This document shows positions 58,215 to 64,000 of a DNA stretch of 64,000 nucleotides, piece after piece. Below the pieces are notes generated by a model. The model saw only the letters and a program-made list of their open reading frames with translations, was not told the origin of the DNA and ran no database searches. A program made the position numbers and the translations under genes. Source of the stretch: Branchiostoma floridae (lineage: Eukaryota; Chordata; Leptocardii; Amphioxiformes; Branchiostomatidae); the NCBI RefSeq assembly GCF_000003815.2, contig NC_049996.1, forward strand, positions 10,682,476 to 10,746,475, read 5' to 3'. Positions within the stretch are counted from its first letter, which is position 1. Each line of letters opens with the position of its first letter.

Positions 58215-61200
58215 TTATATATGGAAGGCCCACCGTCTGGCTTTCTGTGCCCTCAGCATGTTCCTAGCCCGTTTGGCCATACAGACCACCAGCAGGATGA
58301 TGAGCACCAGCACAGCGGCCGTACAGCCCACGGCAAACCCGATGATCTGTGCCTGGGTGAAGGTGACTTCACACCGGTCCCCTCGGTACCAGGACAGCGT
58401 GTCTGCTGGGCAACTGTAAGAATAATCTATGCCTTAGTGCTTTTAGCATGGAATGTTTAAATACTGTTAAGAGTCATTTGGATTTATTATCCTTTGTTTG
58501 ATGCTTTTATGACGAACATTAACCGTTTTAATTGTAATTTAAAAGAACGATATCGAAGAAATGTGAGCATTTTCCCTTGTAATGCATCACATACACAATG
58601 CAGCCCTAAGGCTGCTACGTTTTACAAATAGATAATGATTCTCATTCTCTATAACCTCAGCTTTGCGTTGAGATGGGGTACGCCACGGATTATCTGCAGC
58701 ATTCGATCCAATACACACCGAGTCACGTGTCTAATTCGCATAAAGTGACATAATTGGAGAAAAGACGTGCGAGGAGCGGAAGCGGAGGAGTGTAGCGATG
58801 ACACTAGAAGAAGAAGAAGATTGGAGGATTGATGAAGAAAGTGAGCCAGAAATTGATCATCGAAGAAGTAGGACTGACCTGCATTTTGGGCCCTGATCCA
58901 CAATGACAGTACATGTGCCAGCGAAGCAGTAGTTTTCCACACAGACGCACTCCGCTATCACCACCCCGGGGAACTTCTCACCCAGCTGGCACACGCCCCC
59001 CTCCCCACACGTTAGCGTACAGAAGGACGGGTCTGTGGACACCAGCTCCAACTCTGCAACAAATTATTTAAACTCATCTCTTGAAAGACGCAAAGTTACC
59101 GTGGCCGATATCAACAATGTCCAACACACTTACTTTTCTGCTCAAGACACTTACTTTTCTGCTCAAGACACTTACTTTTCTGCTCAACACACTTACTTTT
59201 CTGCTCAACACACTTACTTTTTTCTGCGTGAGACACTTACTTTTTTCTGCGCGAGCCACTTTCTCTTCTGCGCGAGCCACTTACTCTTCTGCGCTGCACT
59301 TACTCTTCTGCGCTGCACTTACTTACTTTTCCTGTGGTGCGCACCCCTCCCTTTATCAATGGATGGTCCCTGATTCAGGCCAAAGGTCACAAAGACCGCA
59401 TAAAATGTAGTATTGACCGCATGTCAATCCTAAATTATCCTCCTTCGGATGACCCTATGAAATGACCCTTACCCTAGCGCGTTTTTGTGGATTCAATTTA
59501 ATTCTTTTTGGTCTTTAGTATAGCATTTTGACAATGCAGATCGATAACGACAAGTCTCGATTTGATCATCACAACATCGCGTTTTGTTGCCATCACAACG
59601 TATTGTCAACTTTGAAAACAAATTCTGCGCGCGTTTCTGGCGCGCAGCTTTAAACTTTTATTTACCAGGGTTTACATAAACTACCAAGGAGCTACCAAGG
59701 CCTACCTGCCTTCTTACTCCTATCTACAGAGGAGTTAAGAGCCTCTGCCTAGATCCTNNNNNNNNNNNNNNNNNNNNNNNNNNNNNNNNNNNNNNNNNNN
59801 NNNNNNNNNNNNNNNNNNNNNNNNNNNNNNNNNNNNNNNNNNNNNNNNNNNNNNNNNNNNNNNNNNNNNNNNNNNNNNNNNNNNNNNNNNNNNNNNNNNN
59901 NNNNNNNNNNNNNNNNNNNNNNNNNNNNNNNNNNNNNNNNNNNNNNNNNNNNNNNNNNNNNNNNNNNNNNNNNNNNNNNNNNNNNNNNNNNNNNCTACAG
60001 AGGAGTTAAGAGCATCTTCCTGGCTCACGTAAGCCCTGATAAAGAAAATTTTATAGCTGTGCGCCAGCAACGCGCGCAGAATTTGTTTTCAAAGTTGACA
60101 ATACGTTGTGATGGCAACAAAACGCGATGTTGTGATGATCAAATCGAGACTTGTCGTTATCGATCTGCATTGTCAAAATGCTATACTAAAGACCAAAAAG
60201 AATTAAATTGAATCCACAAAAACGCGCTAGGGTAAGGGTCATTTCATAGGGTCATCCGAAGGAGGATAATTTAGGATTGACATGCGGTCAATACTACATT
60301 TTATGCGGTCTTTGTGACCTTTGGCCTGATTCAGGGACCATCCATTGATAAAGGGAGGGGTGCGCACCACAGGAAAAGTAAGTAAGTGCAGCGCAGAAGA
60401 GTAAGTGCAGGCAAAGAGTAAGTGGCTCGCGCAGAAGAGTAAGTGGCTCGCGCAGAAAAAAGTAAGTGTCTCACGCAAAAAAAGTAAGTGTGTTGAGACA
60501 GAAAAGTAAGTGTGTTGAGCAGAAAAGTAAGTGTGTTGAGCAGAAAAGTAAGTGTCTTGAGCAGAAAAGTAAGTGTCTTGAGCAGAAAAGTAAGTGTCTT
60601 GAGCAGAAAAGTAAGTGTCTCGAGCAGAAAAGTAAGTGTGTTGAGCAGAAGAGTAAGTGTCTTGAGCAGAAAAGTAAGTGTGTTGCACATTGTTGATATC
60701 GGCCACGGTACAAAGTACTGAGGAGATTGTAAATACATCCACTTATTCATCAGTCTCTTTATCTGTCTATAGCTATCTACCTGTTATCTACATGTCAATC
60801 CCACCATTCATCTATCCATCCATTCAATCAATCAATCAATCAATTAATTAATCAATCAATCAATCCGTCCTTCCTTCCATCCATCCATCCATCCGTCCAT
60901 TTATCCATCGGTTGATCCATCCAGCCAGCCACCCATCCATCCATGCATTTAATAAACTAAGTATCTATCTATTCCATGTCCTCAAACCATTCATCTTTAT
61001 GATTTATCTATCTATCTATCCATCACCCATCCATCCATACACATGTACATACGTACATAGATACATGCATCCACCGTCCATACATCTATCTATTTATCCA
61101 TACATTGTAGTCTTAAGCTTTAACACTGTCCGTAGCTTCACCTACCGTCCGTTGTAAGCGCTATAGGCTGTACTGCCTGGCTGTCTGTGACGTTCAGTGT

Positions 61201-64000
61201 ACCGTTGAAGGTGCCGTTGTTAATGGCCACCTGCAGGTTAGTCTGTACCTGCTGCTGGATCGCGCTGTCAGACTCCGCCTGGTCCGAGGCGAACACAGCC
61301 GCGTACCTGGCAACTACACTGCCTGGGCTGGGGATAGGAGGAGTTTCTCATGTAAGTACTTTCGTCAAGAATCTTCAATGGTACGTTAATGGTACCTATA
61401 CACTGTACAAAGAAGTGTCACAATCATTGCAGTATTACATGTGTTTAGAATCATTTGAACAGTAAATCTAAACGTGCGTGGCTTACCTCTGTAATGTTTA
61501 TGTGAATAAAGAATAGTGGGTACTGTAATAATGTGTGCATTGAATAGTATTTTCTCTGTACAAGAGGTCACCCATCCATAGTGGCCACCTGTCTATAGTG
61601 GCCATATTTGGCCAGTCTCTTGAGTGGCCACTATAGACAGATTTGACTGGCTTTGTGTATAACGTTTTTTCCTTTTTCACTTGCTTGTAACGGTGTTTGT
61701 AATTAAATGGCATAATGATAAATCATAGATGGATTGTTATAAATTTGATATGTGTGGACAGTTGTGTTATCAATAAAAAAAAGTATTGGTGCCCTGGAGC
61801 TGTCCTTGGTGCTGAAGCAGAACTTCCGGCTATTGCATCTGAGGTTCTGTAGACATGATGATCACGATTTTGGATGGCAGATAACTTTTCTGATCAAAAA
61901 CAGATTGGCTCAGGTTTAGCTTACCTTGAAATTAGTCTAGTGTGGCGTGTTTGTCGGAGACTTTGAAAAATGTTATAGCTCAAGAACGTATGAATGGATT
62001 TTCATTATTCTTGTGATGCATTCATCAGCATTGACTTGCAAGAGTCCCCAAAAGATCTCCGGATCAAAATAAGGCACAAAGAATAAGAAGACACTGATAA
62101 CAATAGTGATAAAAAGATAGAACAATACTAAACTTTCAAGTGATAAAAAGAGATTTACTTACACGAATTTGATTATAATTANNNNNNNNNNNNNNNNNNN
62201 NNNNNNNNNNNNNNNNNNNNNNNNNNNNNNNNNNNNNNNNNNNNNNNNNNNNNNNNNNNNNNNNNNNNNNNNNNNNNNNNNTGTAAGCTGTGGGAACAAA
62301 AACATGTCTATATGTCAAGATGAGTACGTATGTTGCCCTTCATTGGTTTATAGCCAAGTATACAACATATAACAACACTTCAATTTATCAACTTTAATTT
62401 GGTACTGGGCACACAACAAACAATGCGTATGTCACAACAAATACATTGACTTACCGATTCCACCACCTGTGTGGCGAGGGTTGTGAACTCCACAGAATTC
62501 CTGTCATCGTAGTTTGAGTTGAAGTCCAGTTGCATGGTGAGGCCTGCTGGTACCACTTTCCGCGGACCCTCTGCCGTGACACGAAAGTACAAATAATGGC
62601 AATTCTTAGAAAACAACGTCCTAGTGATACCTCTCAGAGAAAATTAACCTTGCTATCGTTTCGTTAAGTTAGCCACCTTCCTCCGATAGAGCCCTATTTG
62701 AATCTTAATGGTGTCACCCATACATTCCTCTTACCTAATCACAGAACTAAGGGCAGTTGATTGAAAAGGAACTTACTACAGACTATCTATCTGACGTATA
62801 CGAACTTTTCTGAAACAAGAAATAGCAACGAAGTTGTACCTGGCCTAGCGGGAGTTGTAGGAAGCGCAGTCGGGACGACTGTTGTTGCGGTGGTTGGTGC
62901 TGGTGTGGTTCCATTGGTGGCCGCCTGTGTTGTAACGTTTTCTGTTATGTTTACCACTATAGTTGTTGTAACTGCTGCTGTCGTGTTGAATGTCGTAGAT
63001 GTTTTTGATGTTGAACTTGCAGTCGTTGGTGCCACTGATGTTGTTAGATCTTCTGGGGTAGCAAAGAGTGCTGTCGGTGTTGTCAGCGCCGAAGCAGTCG
63101 TATTTGCCTCTGCAGTAGCATTCATTGTCGATGTTGCAGTTAACGTTGATGCAGTAGCGTTTAACTGTGTTGTTGTGATGCTTGCTATCTCTGTCACCAC
63201 TTCTTCTGTGGAGAAGACTGTTTCAAACGTAACTTCTGCGGTTACTGTTGTAGACATGTATTCTGTTGTGGAAATGTTCGGAGCCTGCGTCGTAGGGCTT
63301 GCAGTTACAACAGCCGCACTTGGTGTGTTGGTTGTAATGTTAGTTGTCGCGGATGTACTCTTTGTAGCTGTTGTTGTTTCCATTGGAGTTGTAACAGCAA
63401 TGGAACTAAAGGAGGTTGTAGCAGGGTCAGTCGGAAAGGAAACAATTGTGCTGGGAGTATCACTAGAGGTCTCTGGGATAGGAGAAATAGCTAGAGAGGG
63501 GGAGACTTCTTCGAGAGCGCTTACTGTTGGAGTCACAGACGCTAGCTCAAGTGTGGAAGAAACAGCTTCTATGGTAAATGTGTCGGTGTTTGTTTCCGAC
63601 AATGGGGACGTAATGGACGTTGAAGCAGGTAGAGTTGAAGAGTCAATCCTGGTAGAAACCAAGTCTGTGAATGTAATGAATGTCGAGGTGAAGAGCTCAG
63701 ACGACATGACAGAAGCTGGTGACAAAATGGTAGCTGAGGAAAACGCGTCCACGAAATTAGTACTCATAGTTTCAGCAGGCAAAAGCTCGGATACAGAACT
63801 CGTAAAAGCGCCCTCTATTGTCGACGTCACAAAGAGAAAAGTGGATAGCGGTGTGGCATCTAATGTTTGCATGAAAGTGGACGAAATAGTATCTGAAACG
63901 TCGACGGTCTGCGTAAGAGAAATCGTCTCTGGAGTTTCAGTCATGGGAGTTGTTTTGAGAGTGGATTCCTCCAGTCCAAAAGTGAGTGTAGAGAGGTCTA
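58215..64000 (-). CDS. SEA/EGF-like membrane mucin, 5' part beyond window
   Basis: Exons on the minus strand: >64000-62840 (Thr/Ser-rich, at least 387 residues), 62570-62455, 62287-62163 (mostly assembly gap), 61327-61146, 59053-58879, 58413-58215 (to TAA) or to 58234 if spliced on. Phases are consistent (1, 0, 2, 1, 2). After the mucin stalk comes a SEA domain (from about [16 protein letters not shown]) with the self-cleavage motif PG/SVVARY. A Cys-rich EGF-like region with 11 Cys in about 60 residues follows ([11 protein letters not shown]...[13 protein letters not shown]...CSC...C). Then come a membrane segment ([20 protein letters not shown]) and a basic tail ([16 protein letters not shown]). 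In such proteins SEA cleavage leaves two non-covalently held subunits at the surface. The signal peptide and start lie outside the window. The frame is still open at the edge, so the ATG at 63944 is not the real start. The intron between the SEA and EGF exons holds a 1.6-kb foldback transposon. Confidence 0.85.
59097..60710. mobile_element. Foldback-like element, long arms of ~21-bp subrepeats
   Basis: Left arm 59097-59675 and right arm 60029-60710 are near-perfect inverted copies, ending TACCGTGGCCGATATCAACA and its complement. CAAAGT flanks both ends (59091-59096 and 60711-60716), a 6-bp target duplication. The outer part of each arm is a tandem array of about 21-bp units (cttgagcagaaaagtaagtg type): about 10 on the left, 15 on the right. 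The centre carries a repeat (ctacagaggagttaagagc) collapsed into an N gap (59758-59994). Long arms with tandem subrepeats are the defining structure of Foldback (FB) elements; whether this is truly FB-related is unknown. The Leu/Thr/Phe- and Lys/Ser/Val-rich open frames are translations of the array, not genes. Confidence 0.9.
60784..61096. repeat. (ATCC)n / (CAAT)n low-complexity region
   Basis: Degenerate tetranucleotide repeats: runs of ccatccatccatc, caatcaatcaat, and tctatctatctatc. They lie in the intron of the minus-strand mucin gene. Confidence 0.9.
61575..61651. mobile_element. Fragment of a TA/CAGT-type element
   Basis: 'agtggccacctgtctatagt' and, inverted, 'gtggccactatagacag' with 'atttgactgg' at the end resemble the right part of the 3832-4520 element (caggtttgactg). 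It is an internally deleted relative in an intron of the mucin gene. Confidence 0.5.
62182..62281. other. Assembly gap (100 N) inside the SEA domain exon
   Basis: On the minus strand an acceptor (tgttcccacag) is followed by CTTACA and then the gap. After the gap, a short coding stretch (taattataatcaaattcgt) ends at a strong donor (gtaagt). The gap therefore hides most of one exon; 100 N is a default gap length. Confidence 0.75.

Noticed and set aside
60480-60690. Regular repeats that might suggest a CRISPR array
   Set aside because: Units are directly adjacent with no unique spacers, and the context is an animal intron.
59035-60750. Several open frames rich in Leu/Thr/Phe or Lys/Ser/Val repeats
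   Set aside because: They are translations of the 21-bp tandem array in the foldback element on both strands and in several frames.
61770-61860. Minus-strand acceptor 'gtctacag' followed by an open, Cys-containing frame as a missing SEA exon
   Set aside because: No usable donor follows and the peptide does not fit a SEA domain; the gap exon at 62163-62287 fits phase and sequence.

Overview
The window is nuclear DNA from an animal, most likely a marine invertebrate deuterostome such as amphioxus (Branchiostoma). This is inferred from intron-rich genes, a canonical animal ribosomal protein gene, large membrane mucins with SEA and EGF-like modules, and a very dense load of short inverted-repeat (MITE-like) transposons. 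No bacterial operons, CRISPR arrays or rRNA were seen, and I found no convincing tRNA. The species call is inference, not a database match. Four runs of N (4858-4957, 24235-24334, 59758-59994, 62182-62281) show it is a draft assembly.

Layout. Positions 1 to about 41 kb hold very little that is clearly coding: mostly AT-rich DNA with transposon remnants (TTAA-flanked piggyBac-like ends, a TA-flanked element, a hAT-type MITE, foldback MITEs, duplications, microsatellites). At 41432-41510 on the minus strand lies a clean signal-peptide exon ending in a splice donor, so part of this region is probably the long intron(s) of a minus-strand secreted or membrane protein gene. A possible terminal exon lies at 20817-21047, but nothing proves the two belong together. 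From 41.5 to 45.6 kb I see intergenic DNA with a Z-DNA-prone TG/CG/TG tract.

The best gene is rps26 (eS26), plus strand, 45652-47897, four exons with a TOP-type 5' end, a Gly-rich C-terminal extension and a poly(A) signal. Introns 2 and 3 carry related copies of one approximately 85-base segment able to form a conserved stem.

From 48.5 to 64 kb the window holds a convergent pair of membrane mucin-like genes. The plus-strand gene (50433-54130) has four coding exons: signal peptide, Thr/Ser-rich stalk with 9-residue repeats, one membrane segment and a cytoplasmic tail. The minus-strand gene (from beyond 64000 down to about 58.2 or 57.3 kb) has a large Thr/Ser-rich exon, a SEA domain with the self-cleavage motif GSVVA, a Cys-rich EGF-like region, a membrane segment and a basic tail. 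The short shared linker next to the mucin regions suggests the pair are relatives. An assembly gap falls inside the SEA domain.

Mobile DNA is unusually informative here. Three foldback MITEs (48928-49093, 49154-49305, 53411-53590) each have exact 9-bp target duplications. A 1.6-kb Foldback-like element (59097-60710), whose long arms are built of about 21-bp subrepeats each carrying GTAAGT, sits 43 bp from a mucin exon.
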